A stretch of 64,000 nucleotides of DNA from Mesoflavibacter profundi (GCF_014764305.1 NZ_CP061703.1:1129501-1193500); one strand, 5' to 3'. Counted from the first letter of the stretch, positions 1 to 8,830 are shown. Notes: a model not told the origin generated them from the letters alone. A program made the numbers and translations.

Positions 1-2
1 AC

Positions 3-239
3 TCATGTCATGCTTTTAATGATTTTTATTATGTTAAAGATAATAATGAACGAACAGTAGCTATTATGAGCACAGTGCTTGATAATAACCAAAACTGTTT
101 AGAATTAAATGACGAACAACAAAGAACATTTACATTAGAAGCCACTCAAACAGAAAACTATGTGTTTAAATTTTGGCAAGGTGAAGATGACAGCGGAAAT
201 GACACATATCTAATTATAGAAGTACCTGTAAATCAATAA
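3..239 (+). CDS. C-terminal 78 residues of an unknown protein (5' end outside window)
   Basis: An open frame enters the window from the left edge in the frame of base 3 and ends at a TAA at 237-239. The visible part is rich in Asn, Asp, Glu and Thr and ends in IIEVPVNQ. It has no membrane segment and no motif I recognise. The composition would suit a secreted or surface protein tail, but this is a guess. It lies 12 bases upstream of the sigma factor gene on the same strand, so the two may be co-transcribed. No function is proposed. Confidence 0.6.
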   Translation, partial: SCHAFNDFYYVKDNNERTVAIMSTVLDNNQNCLELNDEQQRTFTLEATQTENYVFKFWQGEDDSGNDTYLIIEVPVNQ

Positions 240-251
240 AAAAAAAGACTT

Positions 252-794
252 TTGAGTCTAGAAAAACTTATACATAATTGTAAAAAAAATGATACAAAAG
301 CGCAAAGTGAATTGTATAAGCTATTTTCAAGCAAACTATTCTCTTTATGTCTAAAATACTCGCGCAATTATGCAGAAGCAGAAGATAACTTACAAGATAG
401 TTTTGTAACCATTTTTAAAAATATAAAACAATATAATCACAAAGGAAGCTTTGAAGGTTGGTTAAAAAGAATTACAATAAACACCGCTTTGCAATGTTAT
501 CGAAATCAAAAAGTATTTGAGATAGTAAATGAAGAAGTTATAGAAGATCAAACTGTTGATATTGATGAAGAGAACATTAAATTAGATTTTCTATTAAAAT
601 GTATACAAGAATTACCTGATAGATATAGATTAGTATTTAACCTATATGTTCTTGATGGATATTCTCACAACGAAATAAGTAATTTGTTAAAAATCACATC
701 TGGTACAAGTAAATCAAATCTTGCAAGAGCAAGACTAATACTTAAAGAAAAAATTAATGCTTATAAACAAATAAGTAACAAACAATCTTTATAA
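252..794 (+). CDS. ECF-type RNA polymerase sigma factor (sigma-70 family)
   Basis: 180 residues, the usual size of an ECF sigma factor, with only regions 2 and 4. Region 2 lies at about residues 10-80 (LYKLFSSKLFSLCLKYSRN, then the conserved DNLQDSFVTIFKNI and GSFEGWLKRITINTA stretches). Region 4 lies at about 113-165 (LPDRYRLVFNLYVLDGYSH, then a helix-turn-helix with SNLARARLILKEKI). It would direct RNA polymerase to a small regulon in response to an envelope signal. The start is a TTG at 252; there is no nearby in-frame ATG, and from this codon the N-terminus matches the family pattern. The stop codon is directly followed by the ATG of an anti-sigma-like gene, so the two are almost certainly a regulatory pair. 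Confidence 0.93.
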   Translation: MSLEKLIHNCKKNDTKAQSELYKLFSSKLFSLCLKYSRNYAEAEDNLQDSFVTIFKNIKQYNHKGSFEGWLKRITINTALQCYRNQKVFEIVNEEVIEDQTVDIDEENIKLDFLLKCIQELPDRYRLVFNLYVLDGYSHNEISNLLKITSGTSKSNLARARLILKEKINAYKQISNKQSL

Positions 795-2252
795 ATGAAT
801 AAGAAAAATTTAGATAGACTGTTTCAAGAGAAATTTAAAGAATTTGAAGTTAAACCCAAAGACTACAATTGGGATAAAATACAGTCTAAATTAAAAGAAG
901 ATGACAAAAAAATTGTTGTCATACCAATTTGGATAAAATTTATTGGTGTTGCTGCAAGCCTTATACTAATGCTTGGTTTAGGATTAAATATGTATATAAA
1001 TAATAATACAAAACAACCTAAAGTAGTAAACACAGTAAATAATCCTGTAGATACAACAAACCAAAAAACTACTAATACTACTAGAGATACCAAACCAACA
1101 ATTAAAAATAATTCAACTTTAGAGCTGGACAATAATAAAAATATTACCAACTCAGAATCAGAAACTAAATTACAACAACAAAAACTAACAAAAGTTTCAA
1201 ATAAAGTTGTAGTAAATACAAATCAAGAAACTAAGAGTGAAAGACCTAAAAATCAAAACACAATTATTAGTTCTAAAAAATCGAATAAAAATAACCTTAG
1301 TATAAACACCCAAAACAGTAATAGCACTAATAATTACGCATCAAATGCTAATTCTGGTTTAAAAAATCCTAATAAAATTAAAGTACAAGACTTAATTACT
1401 GTTTTAGATACAACTTTACACTCTACAATAACTACAAACTCATTAGAGACAATTAAGTTAGATGAAGATAAAAAAGAAAATAGTATTGAAGAAGCAATAG
1501 CAAAAGAAGAACTTGAAGAAATAATTGAAGAAGAAAATAACTACAACAGGTGGAGTGTAAATATTAATGCTGCACCTGTTTACTACAATTCTTTTGGAAA
1601 TGGTTCTCATATTGACGAACAATTTAATAAAAATGATAAATCGGGAGCAATTAATACAGGCTATGGTGTAAAAGTAGGTTATGCATTGAATAATAAAATT
1701 AAAGTAAGAACTGGTATTAACAAATTAAACTTAAGCTACAACACCAACAATGTTATTGTATATCAAAACATAAACAACAACCCAAAAACCTTAAGAAATT
1801 TAAATCTTAATACAATTAATAACAACTTAAATATTAATGTTATAAGTGGTAACGAATCGTTTTTACAAACACCTAACTTAGGATTTGTAAAAAGTGTTTC
1901 TCTTAATCAAGAATTAAGTTATTATGAAATCCCTTTAGAGTTTGAATACACGTTTATAAACTCTAAATTTAGTATAAATTTAATTGGAGGATTTAGTACA
2001 TTCCTTTTAGAAAATAATAATATAATTTCAGAATTTGATGGTGAAGAGATGGAAATTGGGAAGGCAAATAACATTAATAATTTAAGCTTCACTTCCAATT
2101 TAGGAGTAGGTTTTAACTATAATTTTTCTAAAGCTATTCAATTTAATTTAGAACCTACTTTCAAATATCAAATAAACGCTTATGAAAATACACCAACAAA
2201 CTTTAACCCATATATAATTGGTTTATATACAGGTTTAAGTTATAAATTTTAA
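795..2252 (+). CDS. Membrane-anchored anti-sigma-like protein with C-terminal outer-membrane beta-barrel
   Basis: 485 residues in three parts. Residues 1-45 are a charged, probably cytoplasmic segment (LDRLFQEKFKEFEVKPKDYN) of the kind found in Bacteroidota proteins paired with ECF sigma factors. Residues about 46-69 form one membrane helix (IWIKFIGVAASLILMLGLGL). Residues about 75-240 are an extremely Asn/Lys/Thr/Ser-rich linker. From about 250 to the end the sequence shows alternating amphipathic strands and ends in an aromatic residue (GLYTGLSYKF), as in porin-like barrels. The ATG follows the sigma factor stop with no gap. I infer that it holds the sigma factor inactive and reports on the outer membrane. 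The barrel and anti-sigma assignments rest on pattern recognition, not on a search. Confidence 0.7.
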   Translation: MNKKNLDRLFQEKFKEFEVKPKDYNWDKIQSKLKEDDKKIVVIPIWIKFIGVAASLILMLGLGLNMYINNNTKQPKVVNTVNNPVDTTNQKTTNTTRDTKPTIKNNSTLELDNNKNITNSESETKLQQQKLTKVSNKVVVNTNQETKSERPKNQNTIISSKKSNKNNLSINTQNSNSTNNYASNANSGLKNPNKIKVQDLITVLDTTLHSTITTNSLETIKLDEDKKENSIEEAIAKEELEEIIEEENNYNRWSVNINAAPVYYNSFGNGSHIDEQFNKNDKSGAINTGYGVKVGYALNNKIKVRTGINKLNLSYNTNNVIVYQNINNNPKTLRNLNLNTINNNLNINVISGNESFLQTPNLGFVKSVSLNQELSYYEIPLEFEYTFINSKFSINLIGGFSTFLLENNNIISEFDGEEMEIGKANNINNLSFTSNLGVGFNYNFSKAIQFNLEPTFKYQINAYENTPTNFNPYIIGLYTGLSYKF

Positions 2253-2298
2253 GTTTAGGTTTTAGTTAATTTTCTAATAATAGAAAATTGTTAAGTTT

Positions 2299-2332
2299 AA
2301 AAGCTGCTCTTTGCCATAGAGTAGCTTTTTTT
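2299..2332 (+). terminator. Rho-independent terminator after the sigma/anti-sigma pair
   Basis: An 11-bp stem with one G-U pair (AAAGCTGCTC at 2300-2309 against GAGTAGCTTT at 2319-2328) is followed by a T-run to 2332. It ends the transcript of the sigma factor pair. It also argues that the next gene starts at the ATG at 2372 rather than at a TTG at 2288. Confidence 0.85.
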
Positions 2333-2371
2333 GGTACAATAATTGATAAGAATTACCAACAAAACCAACTC

Positions 2372-4738
2372 ATGAAAAAAATCACCAAACTAATCGCTCT
2401 ATTAATTTCTATTCAATGTATATCTCAAGACATTGATAATCTTTACTCTAATTACTTTCAAAATACAAGAGAAATACCTTATTTACATCTTAATAAAACA
2501 TCATTTTTAAAAGGTGAAGAAGTTTGGTTTCAATCTTACCTAATTGAACAAAACTCTAATAAACTTCACCCAACCTCATCTAATTTATATGTATCCGTTT
2601 TTGATGAATCTGGACAACAAAAAGAACAACATTTAATACAAATAAAAAACGGAATTGGATATGGTAGTATACCAATTGACTCAACATTTACTCAAAACAA
2701 CTATTACATTAAGGCCTCTACAAACTGGATGAAAAACTTTAGTGAAGATAATTCCTTCACTCAAAGAATCTCTATCCTATCTGATCAAAAAAATACTAGT
2801 GCTAAAACTAGCTCTCAAGACGATTTTTATGAATTTAAACTCATGCCTGAAGGTGGTCATTTACTTCAAAATACAGTTAATAATATTGCCATATTGATTA
2901 AAAATCAAAACAATGAAGGTGTAAAAATTAAATCGGGGAAAATTATTGATAGTAACAGTAAAAACATTGGTTCTTTTAATACTAATACACTAGGTTTTGC
3001 AAATGTAAACTTACCAATTAAAAATAATGAAATTTATACGTTTGAAGCTACACTTTATAATGGGACTACTATAAAACAAAAAACCAATATACCTAAACAA
3101 ATTGGTATTACACTTAATACTAAAGTGTTGGATGATTCTTTTGTGTTAAATATACTTACCAATAATAAATCTTTAAACGTACTTAATGGTAAAAAATATA
3201 GAGTCTTTATACACAATACCAGAAGTTATAAAAGCATTTTCTTTGACTTTAATAATATAGATAAAAACTACGTTTTATTACTTAAAAAGCAAGAACTATT
3301 TAAAGGTGCAAATATTATTACATTATTTAACGAAAAAAATCAACCTCTTTTAGAACGATTAATTTTTAACGATCTTGAAGATAGTTCTAGTAACATTAAA
3401 GTTACAACCTCTAAAATTAATTATGATTCTATTCGAGCTACAGTAATCAACTACTCTAAAGAAAAAATATTTTTAAGCTCAAGTTTTTTGCCTTCTAGCA
3501 CTAAAGCTTATGAACCTAACAATAATATTAAATCACAAATTTTGCTAAAACCTTATGTAAAAGGGTTTATCGAAAACGCTAATTATTATTTTAACGCTTC
3601 AAAAAATAAATCTAAAGATTTAGACCTATTATTACTTACACAAGGCTGGAGCAAATATAGCTGGAATAATATTTTTAATAATCCTCCTAAAAACAACTTT
3701 AACTTTGAAAACGGAATAGATTTAACATTAACCATTAAAGAAAAATTAAGCCCTAAAAGAGCTGTTATGATGTTTTCAAAAGAAAATAATTTAATTAAAG
3801 AGTTTAAAAGCAACCAAAATCCTATAGTATTAAAAAACACTTTTATTAAAAAAAACAGTTCAGTAGATTTTGGTTTAAAAATTAATGACAAGCTTCTAGA
3901 AATATTACCTTATATTACTTATAGTAATTATTCAATAAAAGAAACTTTAAATAAAAAACACTTAATTAATTATAATAATTTTGAATTAGAAGTATCAAAT
4001 TTTAAAGACCTATCAAAAGATGTTACAGTATTAGATGAAGTAATCTTAGAAGCACCTAAAAAAAAGATTAATAGCGAACCTTATGGAGCTATAACTATGT
4101 TAAATAGTGTCAAAATGAAAAATATGATAATTCCATCAGGAGAGACTATCATTGATTTTTTACAGTTTAAAGGATTTAAATATACAGGTTTCAAGTTTCT
4201 CCCAAAAGGTATTTCACAAAGAGGAAGAAAATTTACAAAGTATGATTCTGAAGGTGAAATAATAGAATCTACTTCTATGTCTGAAAAGAAAGACGAATTG
4301 CTAAGTCCAGAAGTTCGTGTGTTTTTAGACAATAATGAAATAACTTTTAATCTTTGGATCATTGAAAGTATGTATACAAATACTGTAAAAGAAGTGTTTT
4401 ATGGTAGAGATCCTGGTAAAGTTGCTCAAGTAATATATATTTACACTCTTTCACCTCAAGAATATGCATCTAAAAATAGTCTGTTTTCAACAGTCAAAAT
4501 ACCTATAGGCTTTAACCAAGAAAAGGAATACTACTCTCCAAAATATCCTTCTTATACAAACTCAACCTATAAAGAATTTGGCGCTATTTTTTGGAAACCA
4601 AACATCATATTAGAACCAAATAAAGCTATAACTTTTAGTGTCCCTAAAAACTATCAAAAGGATGCTATAATTTTTATTGAAGGTATTTCAGAATCTGGTC
4701 AACTAATATCTAAAAATCAATTGTTAAGCTTTAAATAA
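2372..4738 (+). CDS. Large exported protein with MG2-like and TonB-plug-like regions
   Basis: 788 residues from the ATG at 2372; the in-frame TTG at 2288 lies upstream of a terminator hairpin and is rejected as start. A signal peptide is clear (MKKITKLIALLISIQCISQ). Residues about 25-130 (YLHLNKTSFLKGEEVWFQSY) resemble the MG2 domain of alpha-2-macroglobulin-like proteins. A later segment (VTVLDEVILEA, then VRVFLDNNEI) resembles the plug region of TonB-dependent receptors, but no barrel follows. The C-terminus (GAIFWKPNIILEPNKAITFS) again looks like a macroglobulin-type fold. Proteins of this build are common in Flavobacteriaceae and usually annotated as hypothetical. It probably sits in the periplasm or outer membrane; its role is unknown. 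Confidence 0.6.
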   Translation: MKKITKLIALLISIQCISQDIDNLYSNYFQNTREIPYLHLNKTSFLKGEEVWFQSYLIEQNSNKLHPTSSNLYVSVFDESGQQKEQHLIQIKNGIGYGSIPIDSTFTQNNYYIKASTNWMKNFSEDNSFTQRISILSDQKNTSAKTSSQDDFYEFKLMPEGGHLLQNTVNNIAILIKNQNNEGVKIKSGKIIDSNSKNIGSFNTNTLGFANVNLPIKNNEIYTFEATLYNGTTIKQKTNIPKQIGITLNTKVLDDSFVLNILTNNKSLNVLNGKKYRVFIHNTRSYKSIFFDFNNIDKNYVLLLKKQELFKGANIITLFNEKNQPLLERLIFNDLEDSSSNIKVTTSKINYDSIRATVINYSKEKIFLSSSFLPSSTKAYEPNNNIKSQILLKPYVKGFIENANYYFNASKNKSKDLDLLLLTQGWSKYSWNNIFNNPPKNNFNFENGIDLTLTIKEKLSPKRAVMMFSKENNLIKEFKSNQNPIVLKNTFIKKNSSVDFGLKINDKLLEILPYITYSNYSIKETLNKKHLINYNNFELEVSNFKDLSKDVTVLDEVILEAPKKKINSEPYGAITMLNSVKMKNMIIPSGETIIDFLQFKGFKYTGFKFLPKGISQRGRKFTKYDSEGEIIESTSMSEKKDELLSPEVRVFLDNNEITFNLWIIESMYTNTVKEVFYGRDPGKVAQVIYIYTLSPQEYASKNSLFSTVKIPIGFNQEKEYYSPKYPSYTNSTYKEFGAIFWKPNIILEPNKAITFSVPKNYQKDAIIFIEGISESGQLISKNQLLSFK

Positions 4739-5461
4739 TTGTAACTGATTTAATATAACCAATCTAGCCTGTTCGTTTAAAGTTTTGGTTTCATTAATAC
4801 TTAAATGCGAAGTCGGTATAAATGGATGCATCGTAGCTCTTAAAACACCTGGTCCACCACTAAACAAAGTATAAGAAAATCGTTTTTTATTATCTGCAAA
4901 TGTTAAAGGCACTATTGGTATTTTATGGTTTATTGCTAATCTAAAAGCACCATCTTTAAAAGGTGCTAAATCTATATCTTCTTCTGGTACTAATCCTTCA
5001 GGAAAAATACATATACTTAATCCTTGCTTTAATCTTTTTTGTGCTCTTATAAATACTTTTTTTCTGCTTTCGGCATCACCACGATCAACTAAAATACACG
5101 TACGTTTATAGAAAAAACCAAACAAAGGTATTTTAGCTAACTCTGCTTTACCTACAAACACAAAAGGATTTTTTACCGCTACTAACATAAGCATAATGTC
5201 TATCATAGACGTATGGTTAGCGATAAACATATAGCTTTTTTTAGGTATAGGTTTTTCTAAGTATTCTATCCTTGTAGGCATGCCCATTCCTAATAGAATA
5301 AACCTTGCCCAAAACCTTGCTAACTTAAAAAAATAAGGATACCAAGCTTCTTTTAAAATAGAAAAAAACAAAAAAGGAAACAATACAATAATTGGTAAAC
5401 CAACCAGTATATAAAACCAAACACGGTATAAAACCCAAAATATATATTTAAATATTTTCAT
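4724..5461 (-). CDS. plsC: 1-acyl-sn-glycerol-3-phosphate acyltransferase
   Basis: 245 residues, normal for PlsC. It transfers an acyl chain to the sn-2 position of lysophosphatidic acid, giving phosphatidic acid for membrane lipids, at the inner membrane. The N-terminus has a hydrophobic stretch (residues about 7-36). The catalytic HX4D motif is NHTSMID (His83, Asp88). The second substrate motif FPEG is at 153-156, with FVGKAELAKIPLFGFF between them. The 3' end overlaps the convergent upstream gene by 15 bases. A TAGTTTTG promoter element lies just before the ATG. Confidence 0.93.
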   Translation of the reverse strand: MKIFKYIFWVLYRVWFYILVGLPIIVLFPFLFFSILKEAWYPYFFKLARFWARFILLGMGMPTRIEYLEKPIPKKSYMFIANHTSMIDIMLMLVAVKNPFVFVGKAELAKIPLFGFFYKRTCILVDRGDAESRKKVFIRAQKRLKQGLSICIFPEGLVPEEDIDLAPFKDGAFRLAINHKIPIVPLTFADNKKRFSYTLFSGGPGVLRATMHPFIPTSHLSINETKTLNEQARLVILNQLQLFKA

Positions 5462-5467
5462 TCATGC

Positions 5468-5475
5468 CAAAACTA
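5468..5475 (-). promoter_or_regulatory. Bacteroidota -7 element for plsC
   Basis: On the minus strand this reads TAGTTTTG, a perfect match to TAnnTTTG, ending 6 bases before the plsC ATG. That would leave almost no leader. No well-placed TTG at -33 is visible. Confidence 0.5.
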
Positions 5476-5485
5476 AATAAATTAA

Positions 5486-5516
5486 TTGAGCAATTCTGTT
5501 AAAAAAATTACCTTTG
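5486..5516 (+). promoter_or_regulatory. Bacteroidota promoter (TTG-N20-TACCTTTG) for trpS
   Basis: TTG at 5486-5488 and TACCTTTG at 5509-5516 are separated by 20 bases, the classical Bacteroidota -33/-7 arrangement. Transcription would start near 5522. This places the TTG at 5514 inside the promoter and selects the ATG at 5538 as the trpS start. Confidence 0.75.
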
Positions 5517-5537
5517 CTAATTCAATTTAAAAAAACT

Positions 5538-6506
5538 ATGGCAAGAATATTAACAGGTATACAAAGTACAGGAACACCACATTTAGGTAATATTTTAGGC
5601 GCATTACAACCTGCAATTGCATTAGCAAACGATAATAAAAACGAATCTTTTTTATTTATAGCAGATATGCACTCTTTAACCCAAATTAAAGATGCTAAAA
5701 CACTACGTCAAAACACTTATTCTACAGCTGCAACTTGGTTAGCGTTTGGTTTAGACATAGAAAAAACAGTGTTTTATAGACAAAGTGATGTGCCGCAATG
5801 TACAGAGTTATCTTGGTATTTAAGCTGTTTTTTTCCGTATCAAAGATTAACACTAGCGCACAGTTTTAAAGATAAAGCAGATCGATTAGAAGATGTTAAT
5901 GCTGGTCTTTTTACATATCCAATGCTAATGGCTGCAGATATTTTACTTTACGATGCCGAGATTATTCCTGTTGGTAAAGATCAATTACAACATATAGAAA
6001 TGACTAGAGATGTTGCGTCTAGATTTCATGCTAAAATGGGAGATACATTTGTTTTACCTGAAGGAAAAATTGAAGAACACACAAAATTAATTCCTGGTAC
6101 AGATGGCGCTAAAATGAGTAAAAGTAAAGGAAACATTATCGACATATTTTTACCCGAAAAAAAATTACGCAAACAAATTATGTCTATCCAAACAGATAGT
6201 ACTCCTTTAGAATTACCTAAAGACTGGAGCACTTGTAATTGCTTTGCTATTTACAGTTTGTTAGCTTCTGAAAATGAAATTGAAACCATGAAAGCCAACT
6301 ACGAAAACGGAAATTATGGTTATGGTCACGCTAAACAAGCCTTATATGAGCTAGTTTTAAGCACTTTTAAAACGCAAAGAGAAAGCTATAATTACTACAT
6401 GGATAATTTAGATAAAGTAGATGAAGCTTTAGCAATTGGAGCAGAAAAAGCAAAAAAAGTAGCAGACCAAGTTTTAGACCGTGTTAGAAAAAAAGTAGGC
6501 TATTAA
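5538..6506 (+). CDS. trpS: Tryptophanyl-tRNA synthetase
   Basis: 322 residues from the ATG at 5538, the normal length for bacterial TrpS. It is a class I synthetase that charges tRNA-Trp in the cytoplasm. The HIGH-type signature is HLGN at residues 15-18, preceded by GIQSTG. The KMSKS loop is intact (AKMSKSKGN, about 192-200). MLMAADILLYDAEIIPVGKD belongs to the Trp/ATP-binding core and follows the dimer-helix region. The start is fixed by the promoter at 5486-5516. The gene ends just before a strong hairpin. Confidence 0.97.
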   Translation: MARILTGIQSTGTPHLGNILGALQPAIALANDNKNESFLFIADMHSLTQIKDAKTLRQNTYSTAATWLAFGLDIEKTVFYRQSDVPQCTELSWYLSCFFPYQRLTLAHSFKDKADRLEDVNAGLFTYPMLMAADILLYDAEIIPVGKDQLQHIEMTRDVASRFHAKMGDTFVLPEGKIEEHTKLIPGTDGAKMSKSKGNIIDIFLPEKKLRKQIMSIQTDSTPLELPKDWSTCNCFAIYSLLASENEIETMKANYENGNYGYGHAKQALYELVLSTFKTQRESYNYYMDNLDKVDEALAIGAEKAKKVADQVLDRVRKKVGY

Positions 6507-6510
6507 TACT

Positions 6511-6546
6511 AAAAAAACCTTGAAAAATAATTTCAAGGTTTTTTTT
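6511..6546. terminator. Bidirectional terminator between trpS and dprA
   Basis: The perfect stem AAAACCTTGAAA / TTTCAAGGTTTT (about 6514-6525 and 6531-6542) is flanked by an A-run on the left and a T-run on the right, so it can stop transcription from both convergent genes. The dprA stop codon (6545-6547) lies at the edge of the T-run. Confidence 0.88.
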
Positions 6547-7651
6547 ATATGGCTTCAAATAGTTTGCCTGGTAAAGGTCTAATAACACCTTTTAATTCCA
6601 TAGTTAACAATATACCTACTAACTTATAAGTTGGTATTTTACAATCTATAGCAATTACATCTAATAAGACCTTATTTTGTTCTTTTAAGTAATTATAAAT
6701 TACTGTTTCTTCTTCTGTTAATTCTATAAATAATTCTTGCTGTATAGGTTTCTGCTTATAATCTTCTAACTTCCAATCCAATAAATAAGGAATATCTAAA
6801 GGTGTAGATAATAAATGTGCTTTTTGATGTTTTATTAAATTATTGCATCCAACACTTTGTGTATCTGTAATACGACCAGGTACAGCAAACACATCTCTAT
6901 TGTAAGAATTAGCTATATCTGCAGTGACTAAACTACCACCTTTTTCTGCAGATTCTATTACAATTGTAGCTTGACTAATACCGGCAATAATTCTATTCCT
7001 TTTTAAAAAATTATTACGGTCAAATGTATGACTACTCCAAAAATCTGAGAAAAAACCACCATTATGCTCTACATCTGCCACATACTTTTTATGTGTTTTT
7101 GGGTAAATTTGATTTAAGCCATGTGCTAAACAACCTATAGTTTGTAAATTGTGTTTTAAAGCTGCTTTGTGTGCTGTAATATCTGTACCATATGCAAATC
7201 CAGAAACTATTATTGGATTATAAATTGCTAGTTCTTCAATTAAATTTTCGCAAAAAGCAATTCCCGCAGTTGTTATTTTTCTAGTTCCAACAACGCTAAT
7301 TATGTGCTTATTGTTTAAATTAATATGTCCTGTAGAGAATAATAAAATAGGACTATCTATACAATGCTTTAAGTTTTCAGGATAAGTATCGTCTGTAAAA
7401 TAATGGTATTTAATCTCATTATCTTTTATAAATTTTAACTCTGTATTTGCAGCTTCTAGATGGTTTGATTTAAAAATTTCGTTTAATAAAATTTGACCAA
7501 TACCATCAATTTTAAGTAGGTTAGATTTTTTCTCTTTAAATACAGCTTCTGCACATCCGCAATGATTAATTAGCTTTTTAGCTGTAGTATCTCCTACTTT
7601 AGAAACGTGTTGTAAGGCCAATATATATAAAAGCTGATCTTCGTTTATCAT
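6545..7651 (-). CDS. dprA: DNA-processing protein DprA
   Basis: 368 residues, typical of DprA/Smf. The protein loads RecA on incoming single-stranded DNA in natural transformation. The N-terminal region (about 10-65) contains helix-hairpin-helix-like sequence (SKVGDTTAKKLI, LKIDGIGQILL). The Rossmann-like core has VGTRKIT (121-127), SGFAYGTD (150-157) and GCLAHGLNQIYP (173-184). A small winged-helix-like domain closes the C-terminus (VIAIDCKIPTYKLVGILLTM). It shares a terminator with trpS. Its presence does not by itself prove natural competence, because DprA is nearly universal. Confidence 0.95.
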   Translation of the reverse strand: MINEDQLLYILALQHVSKVGDTTAKKLINHCGCAEAVFKEKKSNLLKIDGIGQILLNEIFKSNHLEAANTELKFIKDNEIKYHYFTDDTYPENLKHCIDSPILLFSTGHINLNNKHIISVVGTRKITTAGIAFCENLIEELAIYNPIIVSGFAYGTDITAHKAALKHNLQTIGCLAHGLNQIYPKTHKKYVADVEHNGGFFSDFWSSHTFDRNNFLKRNRIIAGISQATIVIESAEKGGSLVTADIANSYNRDVFAVPGRITDTQSVGCNNLIKHQKAHLLSTPLDIPYLLDWKLEDYKQKPIQQELFIELTEEETVIYNYLKEQNKVLLDVIAIDCKIPTYKLVGILLTMELKGVIRPLPGKLFEAI

Positions 7652-7742
7652 TTTATAAGACTGATAATTAGACTACAAGAAAAGAAAATTATTGCTGTTA
7701 ATAAATAATAGGCTTAAAATTTTATTGGTTTTTAAAAATTTA

Positions 7743-7750
7743 TAAATTTG
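7743..7750 (+). promoter_or_regulatory. Bacteroidota -7 element for the SPOR-domain gene
   Basis: TAAATTTG, a perfect TAnnTTTG box, ends only 5 bases before the ATG at 7756. If used, the transcript would be leaderless or nearly so. No -33 TTG is found at 19-21 bases spacing. Confidence 0.5.
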
Positions 7751-7755
7751 TTTTT

Positions 7756-8694
7756 ATGCAATTAGAAACCTACATAAGCGATTTATTATACCGTTACGAT
7801 TGTGTTACTGTACCAGAATTTGGTGCATTTTTAACACAACGTAAATCGGCAGAAGTACACGAGACTACAAATGCATTTTATCCTCCAAAAAAGATGTTAT
7901 CTTTTAACGAGCAAATACAAAATAATGATGGTTTGTTAGCAAAGTACATTGCAGATGTAGAAAAAATTCCGTTTGAAATTGCTACGCAAAATATAGCCAT
8001 GCGCGTTAAATCATTAAAATCTTATTTAACAGAAGGTGAAACACTAACTTTTGAAAATATTGGTGATTTAACATTAAATAGTATTGGTAAAATTGAATTT
8101 ACGCCATCTTACCATTTAAACTATTTAACAGATGCATTTGGTTTATCGCAATACGTGAGTCCTTCTATAACAAGAGAAGTTTACAAAGAAGACGTTACCA
8201 CTTTAGAAAAAGAAGTACCAACAATTGCTATTACTACTCAAAAACGTAAGAGTAAATCTTATTTAAAATATGCAGCAGTAGCAATAATAGCTTTAGGACT
8301 TAGTGGTTTTGGTGTAAACAACTATTATAAAAACATAGAAAATCACAACCAAATAGCACAGGAAGAAGCTAACAATCAACTAGAAGATCAAATACAAGAA
8401 GCTACATTTGTAATTAGTAATCCATTACCAGCTGTTACTTTAAACGTTAGTAAACAAGCAGGAAATTTTCATGTTGTAGCTGGCGCTTTTAGAGTAGAAG
8501 AAAATTCTGATAAAAAAGTTAATCAACTAAGAAATTTAGGTTACAAAGCAAGAAAAATAGGTACTAACAAATTTGGTTTACACCAAGTTGTTTACGGAAG
8601 CTATTCTACAAGAGAAGAAGCTATTAAAGTTTTAAATACTGTAAGAACTTCTAGCAATAAAGACGCTTGGTTGCTTATCAAACAATTAGACTAA
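7756..8694 (+). CDS. SPOR domain protein with N-terminal HU-like (CCDC81-type) region
   Basis: 312 residues. Residues 1-125 resemble the prokaryotic HU-CCDC81 domains often fused to SPOR in Bacteroidota (LYRYDCVTVPEFGAFL; LTFENIGDLTLNSIGKIEF). One membrane helix spans about 170-188 (LKYAAVAIIALGLSGFGVNN). The C-terminus (about 235-311) is a SPOR domain (FHVVAGAFRVEENSDKKVNQ, then GLHQVVYGSYSTREEA), which binds denuded glycan strands at the division septum. Topology predicts a cytoplasmic N-terminus and a periplasmic SPOR domain. It probably helps couple cell division or the nucleoid to septal peptidoglycan; the latter is inference. It stands alone between dprA and a thioesterase gene. Confidence 0.88.
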   Translation: MQLETYISDLLYRYDCVTVPEFGAFLTQRKSAEVHETTNAFYPPKKMLSFNEQIQNNDGLLAKYIADVEKIPFEIATQNIAMRVKSLKSYLTEGETLTFENIGDLTLNSIGKIEFTPSYHLNYLTDAFGLSQYVSPSITREVYKEDVTTLEKEVPTIAITTQKRKSKSYLKYAAVAIIALGLSGFGVNNYYKNIENHNQIAQEEANNQLEDQIQEATFVISNPLPAVTLNVSKQAGNFHVVAGAFRVEENSDKKVNQLRNLGYKARKIGTNKFGLHQVVYGSYSTREEAIKVLNTVRTSSNKDAWLLIKQLD

Positions 8695-8712
8695 CATCTT
8701 AAAATTTTATAT

Positions 8713-8755
8713 AAAAGAGCTTATTTGTTTTATACGAATAAGCTCTTTTTCTTTT
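8713..8755 (+). terminator. Rho-independent terminator after the SPOR gene
   Basis: A 13-bp perfect stem (AAAAGAGCTTATT at about 8713-8725, partner AATAAGCTCTTTT at about 8737-8749) is followed by TTCTTTT. Confidence 0.88.
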
Positions 8756-8807
8756 AATAAAATATTAATTATTTGTAAAAAGCTAAAACAAAAAATACAA
8801 TTCGCCT

Positions 8808-8815
8808 TACCTTTG
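8808..8815 (+). promoter_or_regulatory. Bacteroidota -7 element for the thioesterase gene
   Basis: TACCTTTG, a perfect TAnnTTTG match, lies 15 bases before the ATG at 8831. It is the same octamer as in the trpS promoter. A -33 TTG is not evident. Confidence 0.6.
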
Positions 8816-8830
8816 CAAAAAATTAAAATT

